Both the position numbers and the translations under genes were made by a program. Shown here piece by piece: positions 42,306 to 57,300 of a stretch of 64,000 bases of DNA. Numbering within the stretch: the stretch's first letter is position 1; the number at the start of each line of letters is the position of its first letter. The stretch lies in assembly GCA_949752745.1 (NCBI GenBank), contig OX457031.1, positions 46,395,257 to 46,459,256 of the forward strand, in the 5' to 3' direction. The notes under the pieces were generated by a model that worked only from the letters and a program-made list of their open reading frames with translations, ran no database searches and was not told where the DNA came from. This DNA is from Protula sp. h YS-2021. Lineage: Eukaryota > Annelida > Polychaeta > Sabellida > Serpulidae.

Positions 42306-45159
42306 CATTGTGAATGATTTTGCTTTATCATATATCGTGACATTCCGCTTGCAGGACATTGCATTCTCCCAATTAAACAGAACACAAATGTACACAATTT
42401 CATTAGCACATTGAGAATGGTAAATCCAAGCATTGCATGCAATTATTGATACGCCAGTGATCTGAGGCAATAATTTCCATGTGAGGAGGTTCACAGCAAA
42501 GCCGCGAATATGACCTCTATGAGGAACACACAGTAAACAACACATTCCTTAAAAACCCAAGACATCTTGCATCTCTCTCCCCAATATCATACTTGACAAG
42601 TTCATGCCAACCCTTTATCGGCAGCAAAATTAGAGCCCCAAATACGTAGGAGTCGCACATATAATAGCCAGGATCGGCTAGTTAAATCAGTTATGACATT
42701 ATGTTTGTTCTGACTGTTTGCTTAGTAGCCTGGGCACAGCTTTTCATACCATAAACAGACAATGGAGCTAATTACAACCAGTCTGTAATCAAAACCAGTC
42801 CCGTTACGTCAACCGCTTTCCTGTGATGCCATTGTAGAGCATACAATATAGCCTTTCTCTGTATTACAAAAGTATAAAAAAGAAGGACGTTACTATGAAA
42901 AAGTTTATGAATAAATGAAAAAAAATTATGCGGCAGTAGCAATGTCTATATTTGCGCGGATGCAAGTGCAACATTCAATGTTAAATGCTGTGATGCATGG
43001 TTTATTTCTTTATTTAATGAACAACTGTGATAGAACGTTTTAGATAAAATAACTACGTGCAGTGAACAAAAGAAAAACAACATTGTTCCCCATTTGTACT
43101 AATTTTCCAGTAATTGTTGGTTTGCGGATTCCGTTTCAAAAACTTAAAGAAGCAAGGCCGATCTAGCTACCGAGTGAGCTTTTTTTCATTAATTTTGTTC
43201 AGATTTCAAGGACTGTGTTTGATTGTTTTTATTCCTATTTATTAAAGAGTTCCGTGGTAGTTTTTAATTTTAATCATTAACGCAGGAGTTCTGTTGAAGT
43301 ACGAATTTGTCACAGAGATTACGACGGAGATATCAACCAAGGAGATAATAATTAAGGTGATAAGTAACTAGTCATTCATAAACAATAATGCTGGGTTTTC
43401 AGTTATTAATAATCAACCAGAGAATGCTGAAACTTAAACCCTAACGCTTGACCTTATTGGACTAAGAACTGATATTGGATTAATAGACAGGGATAGCATT
43501 TTAATGATTAAGGTATAGCAAAATGAAAGCAGTACGCCATTCATGCAGACAACAGCACGGGGTTCTCCGCTATGTATAATCCACCTGTTAAACATGCACA
43601 TTTACAGTTTTTCAAGAAAAATAAAAAATAATCAAGTTAGGGGAATCTGTTGATTTGTTGGTAAACAAGACATATCTTTAACACAAAGCATTATGTATAA
43701 CTTAAACAGTCCTTCCACATTTTTTAATTTAAAATATATAAAATTATAAGACTGGATCAGTTTTGATCTGGTGGTGGGAAAAGACTGTGTGGCATAGAAT
43801 TGTGACGTTAACGCAAGCGCTGCCAACTCAATTATGAGATGTTTCTTGGAGACGAGGGAAACTAAAATAAGTTAAAATGCATTATCTTGGTCAAAGAGGG
43901 CATGGAATTAAGACCGAAGGTAGTGACCGACGCGTCGACAATCACAAAAGTGGCATTTGTGTCCCCACATGGTCTGTCTATACAATAAAGGTGGCAATAT
44001 ACAAGAGGAGCTAACAGGTATATTGTCAACATATTTGCACAGCTAGGTTGAAGTTTGCTTACTAAAATCAACCGGTCTTAATTTTACAGAAATATGCAGT
44101 AAGATAGATCCACACCCATGTAAGATGTTGTATAAAAGTGGAGTAGATATAAGGCGCTGTCTGATGTCACTCACTGGGTGGATGGGAGGGGTACAGGTCA
44201 ACAAGACAATTATAACTTGCGCTTAACCCTCATCCCGTGTACTTCAAAGAAATAAGCAGAAATACCGCATTCAAACTGGCCAAAAATGAAAATTGAAAAA
44301 ATAAGTCACTATCATGTTCTCTCAAAAATATATGGTAAAACCTGTGTATAGTCGACACTCGATTGAACGACAGATTTGTTCCTAATTCGCAGATATCTAC
44401 AAGTTCCATTTATCGAATGTTCACAGGAAATTAGAAACTGTACATTTGTTTCTATTTCTCTTTACACACCTGTGTTTACCCTGACAAAATGAAATGTTTC
44501 TCTTTTTCTCCGTTATCTAAACTAAGTATGGCTAAAACAAAACACATTCTTAAGCACAGAGCTTACACAAAATCATCGCATATTCCAAAGAGCCCAAAAA
44601 ATATATGAATTTATAAAAAAGACAGAAGACAAAAACATCGTATAAATTGACTAGGCTTAATGACGTCAATTGCCACTGATCTCACTTCTGTCAGAACCAC
44701 TGTCCTAATACGACATACTCATGAATAATCAGAAATGCGAGCAAATAGGAAAGGCCTATGTGTCCTGTTTGATATTAGATAGAAAAGTCTGACGCTCACA
44801 TTGCAAGAATGACTTCAGTATCTTTATCGACTTTCAGGCAAAAAAGTTATCCTAGTTCTTAACAAACAGGTCTTAATCCTACAAATCAATGGGTTTTTAA
44901 ACAGCATGCCATACACTCTTTATCATTTTGCAGATGTTCACAATACACAACACAGTGTTACGGTATTTGAAAAACAGCTAACTGAATTAAAAAAACTAAC
45001 CACAATGTGTCTTTCCCACGTTCAAGTTCCTGTACTTGTGTTGTTATAGCTGTACAACTGTCCCCTGCTTAATGCAGAAGTTGATATTAGGTCAGGTAAA
45101 TCTGCCAGGCTGGTTAAAAGTGAGAAAATCGATATAAAGTCCTAAGTTTAAAAGTCTAG
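42306..45159. other. gene-poor stretch
   Basis: No gene or recognised repeat. Confidence 0.5.
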
Positions 45160-45375
45160 GGCCGTGATGACCGAGCGGTTATCGCGTCCAAGTTGTGGCA
45201 AGGTCGTGAGGGGACTCATGGAAGACAGGTGGCACTGCATACAACAATCCCGTCCTCCAGGAAGGTAAACATAAAATTGGGTACTCGGCTTCAGTCAAGA
45301 ATGCACATCACAAGACCATTAGAAAGGTGGTTGCCGGGTATATTTTGGGGAGCTGTTATGTAAAATTGCACTTAT
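45160..45375 (+). mobile_element. tRNA-derived SINE (Ser/Leu-like head)
   Basis: GGGCCGTGATGACCGAGCGG followed by TTATCGCGTCCAAGTTGT matches the A-box half of tRNA-Ser/Leu, and AAGGTCGTGAGGGGACTC is a decayed B box. A non-tRNA body follows (CCCGTCCTCCAGGAAGGTAA, GGGTACTCGGCTTCAGTCAA, GGTGGTTGCCGGGTATATTT). This is the layout of tRNA SINEs. Confidence 0.65.
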
Positions 45376-46524
45376 TTTACATTTGAAGGAGTGAAGTTAA
45401 ATTTTACCATAACAGCATGGCAAAACCAGCAAAATTCAAAGCTAGGCAATCAAAGTAGTCACATTTCTCCGAAGCACATGCGTAACTGCTTTCGAAATAT
45501 TAGATTTAAAGATATTATGACATTATAAGATCTATGGCATTATGGATCAATAATTTTCGCTTTAATCAAGATTCAAAGAGCCACTTTTAAGTTTCATTTT
45601 TCTAGCACAAGCAGGGATGTGAGCCAGATTGAATCAAAATAAAAAAAATATTCTAAAAGCAAATTAAGCTACATCGATTTCAGTGCCGAGTACCAAAACT
45701 TATTTTGTTAGCCAATATGTCTATATGTACAGCTATATCAGCCCATGGAATCTGATACTATCCCAAACCCATTATCGTATTACATCGTGAAAAATATCTC
45801 AAAAGCGGTTGTGCCTTGTTCCTCGGGACGAACTACTCAAAAAGCATATTGTATAGACATGAACAGGGAAATGGGACCACCCAACAAATGAAATCATCCA
45901 AAAACTGTTCTCATCCATTTTGACAAATGAGGCCAAAAGGAAAATTGGTGTTAAACTAAAATTTCATTTTTTTTTAATTATGAGGCAAAATTCTGCAACA
46001 AGATATCCAAGTCAACCTTATATATTTTTGTGGTCTAAGATGGTTTCAGGATTGATCAAAATATCGAAAAAAAGATGGACTGCACATAGAGGTTACAAAA
46101 TGTGATATGGAGAAATAACTTCTCAGGAGAAAACCAATTTACTTTTCAAAGCATAGCAACTTGACTTTTACACACATTTTCTCTTTAAAGATAACGTTCA
46201 ACTCTAAACTAGCTAGCTATTATGAGTTGAGTGACAATCAATATCAAAACAAAACAACTGTGGTAAAGACAACGTTTTTTTGTTGCGATATGCAAATTTC
46301 TTTGAAGTAAAACTGTTAAGCACGATCATTTGATTTTCATTCACTGAAACAAAGCTATTAACAAAACATTTTTGTTGTTGACTCATAAAACAACAGATTT
46401 CCTTCGATGAGGCTAGAAAGTAAAATAGTGTTACCAGATACCAGATGTTACCAGAGTCTATTTAACAAGAAATCCCAGTAAGTGCTTCTAAAGGTACGGG
46501 TCATACATGATATTGCTGTGTTAC
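45376..46524. other. no gene seen
   Basis: AT-rich, no supported feature. Confidence 0.5.
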
Positions 46525-47110
46525 TCCATCGTTTGAGTCTTGTTACTGGCACTTTCCTTGTGTGATGTGACTAAGTAAAAAGTCTTCCTGATATTTTGTA
46601 TAGTGGGAGCATATGGAAGCTTTGAGTGACTTAATACTTGTTCGTTTTTGTATGGTGTGGCAACAAAAAACCTTTGAGTGAATTTATAATAACATGCGTA
46701 TTGTATGGTGTGGCAATGTGAAAGATGTGCGTAACCTACTGGTGTTACGTTTTTCATGTACAGTATTGTAATATGAAAACTTTGCGTGATTTATTTATGG
46801 CACGTTTTTGTGTGGTGTGACAATATGGAAGCTTTGCATGACTTACTAATGGCATGTTTTTGTGTAGTGTGACAATATGGAAGCTTTGCATGACTTACTA
46901 ATGGCATGTTTTTTTTTCTATGATGTGGCAAAGTAAATATTTGTATGGCCTACTGATAGCATGCTATGTATGGTGTGACAATATGACCGCTTTGAATGAC
47001 TGAGTAATAGTACCTTTTCTCAATGATGCGACAATGTGAAAGATTTGCATGCTTTCTTACCAATGTCATGTTCCTGTGAGAATGTGAAAGCTTTGATCTT
47101 AGTATTTGCG
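46525..47110. repeat. ~52-bp tandem repeat array
   Basis: Units of the form GTGTGACAATATGGAAGCTT-TGCATGACTTACTAATGGC-ATGTTTTTGT; two adjacent units (46817 and 46869) are nearly identical, with outer units more diverged. About 11 units. Confidence 0.8.
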
Positions 47111-49941
47111 CGTTTGTGGTATAACTATTAAAAAGGTAGGAGCTGATTGTAAATGGCATGTTTACATTTAGTTTGCCTTTTCATTGTGAATAAGAGTAAT
47201 ACATATATATTCATTAAAATTTCATTAAAGTTTCTATCCGAATGTTGCCATGTGAATTTAGAATCAAGAAAATCCTTAAGAATAAAGCTACTAAAAAGGA
47301 TTGCATTGGTTCAAAGTTTTTAGTTGTGTTGGAATGTTAACTAGAATTAGTTGTCTCTAATGGAGGATTGACACAACATCACCTTTGGAACTGATAAAAA
47401 CGTTTATTTTCCAGGGTCAACGTGGGACTCATTTTCACACTTCTCTGCAATGACATTATGGGTGTAAATTGAAACCGTATTGCGAAAACTTGTTTTTTTT
47501 CTGGAGTGCGCTTTGTTCTTGGTTAGAATTATTCATTGGTTTTGATGTAGTTTTTTCCCTTACTATTCGAATTTAATAATGTAAGCAGTATTTGTCGTCT
47601 GTTTTGTGGAGTGCCTTGCACGGATACGACATCACACTGTACTCAAAGCAACGATTTATTGACAATTTTCAACTTGTTGTAAATCGTAGATGGCATATTG
47701 GGAAAGATTCACATATATTAGCCTAGTCAGAATATAAAAAGTGTTAATATAACTTGTGCCAATTAGTGCCAAGATAACTTCTAACAAATATTACTTTTTC
47801 TAGTAATGCTCCGATCTCCCCTACCGAATGAAGTCATAACTTTACTTTTAGAAGCATAAGGCAACCGAACAGAGAAGATCGTTCCTTTTTAACTGTTCTC
47901 AAAGGGAAAACTCCCAGTGCATTTATATTTGAAAAAATATCAGAACCAAAACTTTTCATACTTCTTCAAAATTTAATTTTACGGCACTAAATGAGTGAGA
48001 GTGAAAGTGAGAGAGATATTAAGAGAGTAAGTTGTTAATACACGCTTATAAAGTGTGTTTTAATACTTGCTACTAACGGCAATTAAAAAGAACTTTAAAG
48101 GAACAAAAACTGATCGATTGTGAATCAATGCTTTCAATCACAGATGCCCAAGAGATCAATAATGTCTGTGTGAAAAGTTAATACGAATCTCTTTTTGTAG
48201 TTCATTAACAGCTGTATAAATTCATTCGTTGTCCATCGTTAAAGCCTGTACCAAATCCAGTTAGTAAATGAGTCAATATACTTGTGGCCCATTTCTATGT
48301 TTTTATTGTTTGAGGGAATAAAAATGGTTCCGCTGCTCCAGCATTGTAGGTTACATTCACAAAAATTGGGGCTTCTCTTAATTTTCTCAAATAAATGTAA
48401 GCTTGCGAGGTAAATGTAAGGTAAACATTTCCATCTCATACAAAAATACAATGCTTGTCAGCTTATCTGTGACCGAAAACTTTATACTGAAATTAACTTT
48501 TAATGGAAATACTTTCAATCTTCTCTCCTCCTTCGCCGATAGTAAGTCACAATATGAACAGGTAACAAAATTCCTCGAAAAAAGTAAAAAGTATGATATT
48601 AACAGCTTGCAAGAATCTAAGTGCATTTTAACTGAAGAGCATAACTAACACAGTGAATTGGAAAGTTAAAGTTTGCTTATTTAACCTACGAATTCAATCT
48701 CACTTCTTTACAGTTGGAGCAATTTTTAAAGCTCGGGTACGGGATGCATAGACTGTAGACATCAAAAACTATACAAGTTCGATTAAATTGTACTGTGGCT
48801 GCATTATGTTCATAAAAGTTTTTTATATGCTACATTCATAATGCTCAGAACAAAATTAGACATCTGCGGTTCAATTAAAATGGACCCAAGCTATTTTTTC
48901 TATGAACTCTAAATGTCAATATACAATTACTAAATATGCTAGCAGATATACAGTTATATACAATTATATACAATTATATACAATTATCATAGAAAAAAAG
49001 CTTTAAAACCATCAACTTGTTATAAATAAACTTAAGCTTTAGGATGTTACAAGTGTGCCTCTGAATTGGATTTAAAGTTTTCATGGAAGCACTCTGAACA
49101 ATATATGTTTCATGATAGTGTGTCTCTTACCCATTAAAATTTGTGCTTTATTAGAGACGATGCTAACTTGCTGTCAGTGGATAACACAGTGGAACTGTCA
49201 TGTTGAAATATCAATAACGATATGGAAAACTGAATTTAAGGGTAAATTAAATAAATTGTAAATAAGTGTAATCATTCACTAGAGACGGACGACCTTCGTG
49301 CCTTATACTCTTCCATATGTTCTCCATGTTTTTTCATGGTGTCAATTGTGCTTTATGCATGAGAAGATTTGGTAAATTTAAATGTTATTATGCACGCCAG
49401 TCATTCCAAGTAAATTCTTGCGTATTCTTTCCTATTTTATTCTTTATTCGAAAATACCATTAACACACCAAAGTTAATTTTGTTCAAAATGGTCTACAAG
49501 ACGTTTTTTGTTTTATATGCACATTGCTGATATGTAGAATAGTTATAGGTCATGTAGTAAACTCATATTGGTGTTTAATGCCATAATAATTCACTAATTT
49601 AGTAGAATCGCATATTCTATGCGTTCCTTGCAATTATAATTACCGCAATTCTGTCAAGCTTCTGAATTGTCAGTTCTCTTTGTAGGTGCTGTTTTTTGTT
49701 CTTGTACTGTGTTCAAATGAATGAATAATTTCGATTGATTGATCGATTTCCTAAATACGCTATTCAATTGTGCTGAAATCAATTCAGCAATAAACATTCT
49801 TAGTAAAAACTTTAATTGTACACCATTGAGTTTTGATCTATGTTTTAATTTAATGGAAAGGGTTCTTAGAAATAATCAACTGTAAAAGGACTTGCTGAAT
49901 AAAAAGGAGTGAAATATAAAATGAAGCAATGGTTCGTAGGA
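47111..49941. other. gene-poor stretch upstream of the sulfotransferase gene
   Basis: No gene supported. A 12-bp CAATTATATACA tandem (four units) lies at 48948-48985. A TGATTGATCGATTT-type tail at 49732-49750 is like LINE 3' ends but too short to claim. Confidence 0.5.
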
Positions 49942-49949
49942 TATAAAAT
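49942..49949 (+). promoter_or_regulatory. TATA-box candidate for the sulfotransferase gene
   Basis: TATAAAAT lies 85-92 bp before ATG 50034. Initiation ~30 bp downstream would give a ~60-nt leader. An intron in the 5' leader would make this irrelevant. Confidence 0.35.
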
Positions 49950-50033
49950 ACTTCCAACAACAAGGCACATGTGACGCTTTCGTCTGAACACAGAAAGATA
50001 TAACAGTAAACAAGCATCACTTCATGTACATGA

Positions 50034-50115
50034 ATGGCAGGCGCTGGAAAAGTAAGCAGTGTTCTGCGTATCGCTGCAAAACTTTTAATTTTTTGGTGTT
50101 TATTTGCGATTTTTG
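50034..50115 (+). CDS. sulfotransferase coding exon 1: signal anchor
   Basis: ATG 50034 gives 27 codons with the core A-A-K-L-L-I-F-W-C-L-F-A-I-F, preceded by Lys/Arg, then donor G|GTAAGT. A competing ATG at 50030 in another frame cannot join exon 2 without a stop. Only this frame gives phase 1, which exon 2 needs. Confidence 0.75.
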
Positions 50116-53100
50116 GTAAGTTATTGGTGCATTTATAGGATATGCTGAATCTGAACTACAGAATGTATAAATTAGTCTTATCTTAATTACTCATTAGTTT
50201 CGGAACTGCTACCGAATATGTTCAATTATTTCTAAAAATGTTTCAGTAAACTGAAAATGAAAATGATTTGGGTTCAAGTACAACTTCAACATTGTAAGTA
50301 CACTCTAATACATGTTCACTGTTTACAGTTTGACGGGTAACATTCCGGGTTGCAAATAATCTAAATTATGTAAAATATTATATCTATATTTCATACATGC
50401 ATTACTTTCATCAAACAACAAATATTAACAAATATTTGTTGTTTCGTGAAAGTAATATTAATTTTTGATCTTATTGACGCCTTTTTCGTAACTCTGATGT
50501 TCAGACTGAGAGAAGCATACTTATTTTTGCTTTTTTCGACATCTCTGTTTTATTTCAGGCGGGTTGATTAATAACACTGTGTTCTATCAGCACGCCTCTA
50601 GTACTCCTAAGTATGAGGTGCAAATTAGAAGTCCAACAGTAGACTACAGGGAGCTCATCCTCAATATACAAGAACAAATCGACGAAATAGAACTGCAAAT
50701 GACCAATAAAAAGGACATTGAACTCCAAGATGCCATATTAAACGAATTACACGATAAAAGTGTCAACATAAGTAAAGAACTTAAAAGTATTAACGGAAAT
50801 CTATCTCGCCATGCCTTAAGCGTCGGAGATTTGGGAGCAAAGCTCGAACTGTTAGATAAAGAAATTGAAGAAATGACGCCACGTCAGATAAATGTCAACA
50901 TGACGGAAAATGATGTGAAAGTGATATTACTGACGTACATGCGCAGTGGTTCTACTTTTATTGGAGAGATCCTGAAACAAAATCCAGACGTTGCGTATTG
51001 GTTTGAGCCGCTGGCTGGAGTCTATAGCCATATGTACTTTGCACGGCAGAACATTTATCCCGTGGATATCACACATTACGCCAATGGTTCTAAACGGTAA
51101 GATGTTATCATTCATTTTTATTCATAGCAACAGTGTAACAAAATAAGAACACTAAATGAATGCGATACAGAAGTCATGAGTGTTGTTTCACCATGAAATC
51201 ACGAGGTTCAGCAAAGGTAAAATACAACGCGAGTAAATAAATACGAATGACTCCTTCCCCTATATCACACATCCAACATATTTTGTATTTTGCTCAGGCC
51301 ACATTACTTGTTGTGAGATGTGCAGGGAAACGGTTGTGACAACATAATTGCAAATAGCTGCGCATTGACCTAACGATCTGTGAGGTATTCAGCTCTTTAC
51401 TCAACTAAAGTACGTCCGGCAAAAGCACGTCCGGAGATTTCATGCTTGGCAACAGCACGTCCAACAAAAGTACGTTTGGCTACAGTATACACAGCCAAAG
51501 TACATCCGGCTATAGTACACCCGAGAAAAGTACATCGAGCAACAGTACCTTCCTAGGCAGTAGGTCAAAACGACACGTCCGACGAATTCAGAGAGTGTGC
51601 GATAATGTGCGTATTGTGCATTTCATTTTCAATTTGATTTAGTGGTATATATTTACCACAAAAGTATCAAGAAACAAATAAAAACGTCGGATCTTTTGCC
51701 CTGGTGTAATGTCGTCATATGTATTTTTGCAGGATATACTGTCTAAAGACATTTCTTCGAATTTGTCAATAAGTCTCCGTTGGTATGGTAAAAGCCACAA
51801 CTTGTCCCAGTTTTCATCTCACAGCAGTTAAGGCTTTCACTGGAGTGTTATAATGGACTTAAGTATTAGAGACGAATAGCTAATGGCCTCTGTCCATTTC
51901 CTATCTTCTAATTAATAAGTCGAAACATTATGGCACAAGGTGAGAGGATTGAAAAGGGAATTGTGACAGGGCAAGTTTCTAGGTCAGATGGGGAAAACTT
52001 TCTGCTTCACCAACCGTAAAAGTGATTATGTGTTGTGAATGGCTAGCATATGCACTATGTATATGCAGGGATAGCATTTGTAAACATACGTATTATAATT
52101 CGTGTACAAAAAAAGTACGAAGAAAATGGAAGCTGGATTGCCATTGTCATATAAATGGGAGAAGGTAGGTTTCACTCATTAGTCTGTGTTTGATGCAAAG
52201 TGATTTGCCAATGATATGCTTATAATCCTTATATGATTGAAGAATCTGAAGAATGCTGAATCCCTATATCATTTACAAACCATCTAAGACTCGATCTGTG
52301 CCCCTAGCATAGAAATTATATATTTTAAGAAATAGATTTTATTTTTAAGGTATTTTCGTGATAGTATAATACTCATTATATGAGATTGTCTCAAAAAAAG
52401 AAGGATGACAATTGATATTTATTAGTCGACTCAGATTAACCCGACAGACACGTCTTGTGAGCAATATAGAAATGTGCATGCAGCAGTCTGGGATTTTAGA
52501 CCCATACATGCGATTTCATTGAATAGAAAGTCCTGCGAATACCTTTTCCTGGCATTGTAAGTAAAAGGTGTTATTACATTTTAACTTACAGTCGTAAAAT
52601 TGGATCGGAAAGATACCAGAAAGGCCGGAGTGGTATCAACATATGGATTCTTGGCTATGAGATAGAATCTCTTCGATGGGATTGCCATGAAAACATTGCC
52701 AGCATTCATCCCCTGGCATTTGTCGAAATTTGTCTTTTATCGTTTTGCTATAGCTGTATTCGTGAATATATCAAACAAACCTGTTATCCATGCAGTTAGC
52801 ATCATCGAGGCACAAACGTCCTCCAGGCACGCATACCATCCATGCATCATCATATAGAAGGACATTTTCTAGTTTAAGGTGTATAAATGTTGGACAGACG
52901 ACGCCATTCTACATCGTTCAATATCGGATTTTAGCCGATCATGTCACAACGATCTATCCCCTTGCATGGAAAGAAAGATACCGATGGTTTTAGACATAGA
53001 CGGAGCAAAGGTGTATAAGCGTCGGGAGAACAAGAGTACTGAAGTCTGGAAAAAATAGCCCCAGAGGTTCTTACGGAAAAAATTCCCTATGGACTTAGGT

Positions 53101-54281
53101 CAGATATGGCGGATATGTGTGAGTTTAGTTTTAATGTGTACTGTCCAAAGTTAACTGTGCAAATATTTATGTGTGCTTTTAAAGTGAAACATTTTTCATC
53201 CATTTGTTATTGAATGTAACCGAAACGACTTTGGATAGACGTTGTGGTGTAGTTACCAAGGAAAAACAACTGCGTCTCTTAGCAAAGTGTGATTTTCAAC
53301 ACCCAACTTTGGCTGTACCTTAATTACGTTTTCGCAATTGGATAAGACACAATTGGTTGAAGTGGCAATATCTGCTGGGACGAAACAATAACAAAGTGTA
53401 TGAGCAAAAATGGTAAACGCGCAAAGCTTATTACAAAACAACGGCGTTAAGGCAACGTGCCGAACTTTCTATGAGATAATATATATAAATATTTGAGGAA
53501 CACATTGCAACCTGATCCCCTTAATATTTTTCCGACGCCTATACGAAGTTGATGCAACGTCAGTGATAAGCATTGTTTCGACTTCGATTTGCAACCTTCG
53601 CGCAACATTGATTCAAAGTCGCAATGTGTGTTGGGAACAGTTCTGTGGAATTTTGCGCATACATTTCGAGTCATGATGTTTAGTAAACTAGTAAACGTTG
53701 CGTCGATATGTCATCTTCTATACAAAGTCGGATAAAGTTGCTTTTGGGTTGCAACCGACAGTAACGTCGAAACATATCTGTTTAACGTTACGCCAAAGAT
53801 GTTGGTAAGACTTTGATCTATGACCGGTGGTTTGGTCGATGTTGTAAATTGACTTTGGTTCAACGATGGAATGTTTACTGGGTATATATTTGGTATTTTA
53901 GAAGAAATAATTTAAAGTATACAGGTGAGTGGCATATGGTATCGACTATTCTGGCTGTTTATTAATTCTGTGGCGTGCTGAAAAATATTTTCGAAAGATA
54001 TGTAAACACATTAGTGGAAATAGTGCATAAGTAATAGTGTAAGGTACTGATAACAGTGCAAGGTGGGGCCACTGTTTTCCAGAGTATACTTGCAAATTTG
54101 TTAAATAATGACCTACTTCGCCAAAGGTTTGATCTGATGATATCATTGGGATAACAACGGACAAGCTGCTCGTGCGCCCCTGGCAAAATAGGTTTTTAAT
54201 TATTAGTTTTCGGCATTGCGTTTTCAGACTTATGTTGTGTCTGTGTGACATTTACACAGCGCTAGAGTAATTGTATCCTTA

Positions 54282-54323
<42 letters not shown>

Positions 54324-57300
54324 GTTTCACATTTTTCTCTTCATTTTGCTTTGGCTCGAAGAAAGCAATATTGTAAAGATATAACGATTTACCATTTTGA
54401 AGAGAAGTTTCACTCTGGCTATTTATCTCTGGTAGCTGACTACCAGGATCAATTTCCCACTGAAAAGGCCGCAGTGAAGAAAACGATTGTACCCATCCTC
54501 TTGAGTTGCTGTTAAGAAAAATCTTGAAGATCATACGGCATAAATTTTATAACAGCAATGACTCTTTACTTTTCCTTACGCACATCAATAACATGCAATT
54601 GTTCGAAGATATAACACTTCCTCATTTAACAATCACCCTATGGAATCAGTCTTCCAAAAAAATCTAAAAAAATTTATTGTATTTTTTCTTTGTATTAATT
54701 CCCAAACCTATTGAATCTTAGTCTACCTATGTTTGGATAGTTTTATCAGCTTTCTTGCATTTTGTTTCTTTTTTATACTGGACCATGAGTAGCAGGTGGG
54801 CTGTAGGGCAGCTCTACTGTGTTTCTAGATACGTACAGGAAAAATCCGTTCAAGTCCAGCTGGTGTACATCAGGCTATAATGGTGACTACGAACGAAAGC
54901 ATAGAGCTAGTAATAATATAATGTACAAAACATTTATAAAATACAGAAAGTAATAGAAATAATCCCTTTCAGTGCTTATCCTCTGCTTCTGGGGGTTACC
55001 AAAAGCGAAAAATATATTTCGTATGTGCAAAATTACAGCAGTCAATTTTGTACAGTCTTCTAATTACATTTTGATCACTTTTGGGAGGGGAGGGATATTA
55101 TGGCAAAAAATTATAAATCATTATAGTAGTCTTTGTTTGCTATAAAAATAGGGATTGTCCCTTGTTCTTAAAGCAATAGCCTGAAACATTAATTTAATAG
55201 TGTACACCATGCGCCTGCATTCTCTTTTGATCTTATTTTTCCCACTTTTTGTTAATGAATGTTTCATGGGGAAATCTAATTTTCCTTTAGGCATTTTTTC
55301 AATGCGTCCTAGCAATATATGTGAAATCATATTAATATATGTCAAACATTCCTATCCTTTCTGGCACTTGTATTGAAACATAAAGAAAGGCTGAACTGAG
55401 GCGAATTTTAGTGTTATTCAACAGTGTTATTCAACCGCTCCTCATTTAGAATATTATTTATCACGTTGGTATTCTTGATGAGAGCGCAGAGCATTGTATA
55501 GTATTCATAATGAAAGTACATTGTAAGTGTGTGGTATTCATGATATGAGCGCACAACATGTGTGTACAATTCGTGAGAGAAGCGCACAGCATGTGTGCGT
55601 TGCTCATGATAAAAGCTCACACCAAGTGAGTGGTATTCGTGATGAGAACGTAGTGGAAGTGTGTGGTATTCATGCTGTGAGCACACAGAGTACAAGTGTA
55701 TGCTGACCAAGAAGGAATTCTTATATGTATCTTATACATGCTGAGGGACACAAAGTTTATGTTTGTATTTTTCATGAATTAACTAAACGGTAAAATTGGA
55801 TTCTATATAATGTGAACCTGGATATTTCGGAAGCATCCTATTCCGGTCAATAAGAATGTGTTGAAGAAATATAACTGCTGCTTGTTTGCAAACTCTTTAA
55901 TCTAGTAGTGCTTGTGCGAAGTCCGAAATGGGTCATATGTCTAAGTATCTGATATTGTTCATTCAAAGTAACATTAAAAATGACTCAATAAAGTTATTAA
56001 TCGAAATTATAATTGGAGAGAAAAAAGAAAACATAGTCGTTTAAATATTGTTGAAGATGCTGTTATAACATTGTGTGGTATACAGTTCCTTCCATTTGAA
56101 TAATAGTTATCACCAGGTTTCACTCACTTTAAAGTGTGTGATATCTGGGTCGGTTTTTTGTTGTTTTGAGTTTGTTATTGAGAGAGGGTTACTTATCGAC
56201 AAATAAAGTTTCTTTCTGTATTTTTTCCTACAGAGCCTACTGAAATTTTAAAATAAAATTAACGAGCCGTGTTTTCTGGATACCAGGATAATTAACTGTT
56301 TTTAAGGTTTATGTGTTCTCATTGCCACTGAGTTCAATTATACTTAAAACATTCCGTGATGGGATTAAATGATAAATAGTATTTGGAAACTGAAGGTTCG
56401 AGGATCTTTACCGCCTGTGTAAAGTGGAAGCGCAGAATACAAAGCGAACATTTTATGAGACATTTTGTCTATATCACTGAGTCAACAAATCAAGCTATTG
56501 TTGCACAACAGGAGTCATTAGGGCACCTTTCAAATCCAGACAATTTAACCCAGATTAACTAGGTTTTACTGTATTTGTTTCATGGAGGCAGCAGACATCA
56601 TTCAATTGTATTTTGGTATGATGAAAAAATACATCAGTCAAATGTTTACTGTTCATTGGGTTATTTCTTTCACTTGATGATTTAGCAATTGAGTAAGGGT
56701 TACTTATTCATTCACGTATCTTTTCAGGTTGATTCCAAACTTTGAGCACAAAATCCTGGCAGATAATCTTCTTGCACTATTAAACTGTGATTATGAAAAC
56801 GTGGCGGTAGAAACCATGTTCAACTTCAGAGGATTAGGTATGGAAACCTTTTCTACTTAATTTTTATTTAGATCTAAAAAACGATTTTCTTTAAAATATA
56901 CACATTATATTTTGCCTTATAATTAACTCAGAATTATGCCGTTTCAAGCTTTATGTTTTCATGTCGCCCGATATGATTTCATGATGAAACCAAAAACCTA
57001 TTGAGAACAAATAATTGTAAGCTAAAGATAATCATTTGTGGATGTCGGTTTATCCGTTACAGGTTTGTGGAATTTAGAGGTACTCACAGTAAATCAACTA
57101 AAATTTATCTAGCGACAATTGATTTGAAAAACAGGGTACGACTATTGATCTGAAAACCCTATTTTATGTGTTTGCCCTAGAAATACTAACAAAAAACTGC
57201 GACAGGTAAGACAGAGATATTAGGAGCAATACATATTGTGAACTTGCTCTGTGTAGAGGGAACTTGAACTTCGAAGTAGTTGATAAGTCCAGGAATTGCC

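Noticed and set aside
46521..47159. Zinc-finger-like His/Cys ORFs on the minus strand
   Set aside because: The 52-bp period is not a multiple of three and is interrupted by stops; no C2H2 spacing.
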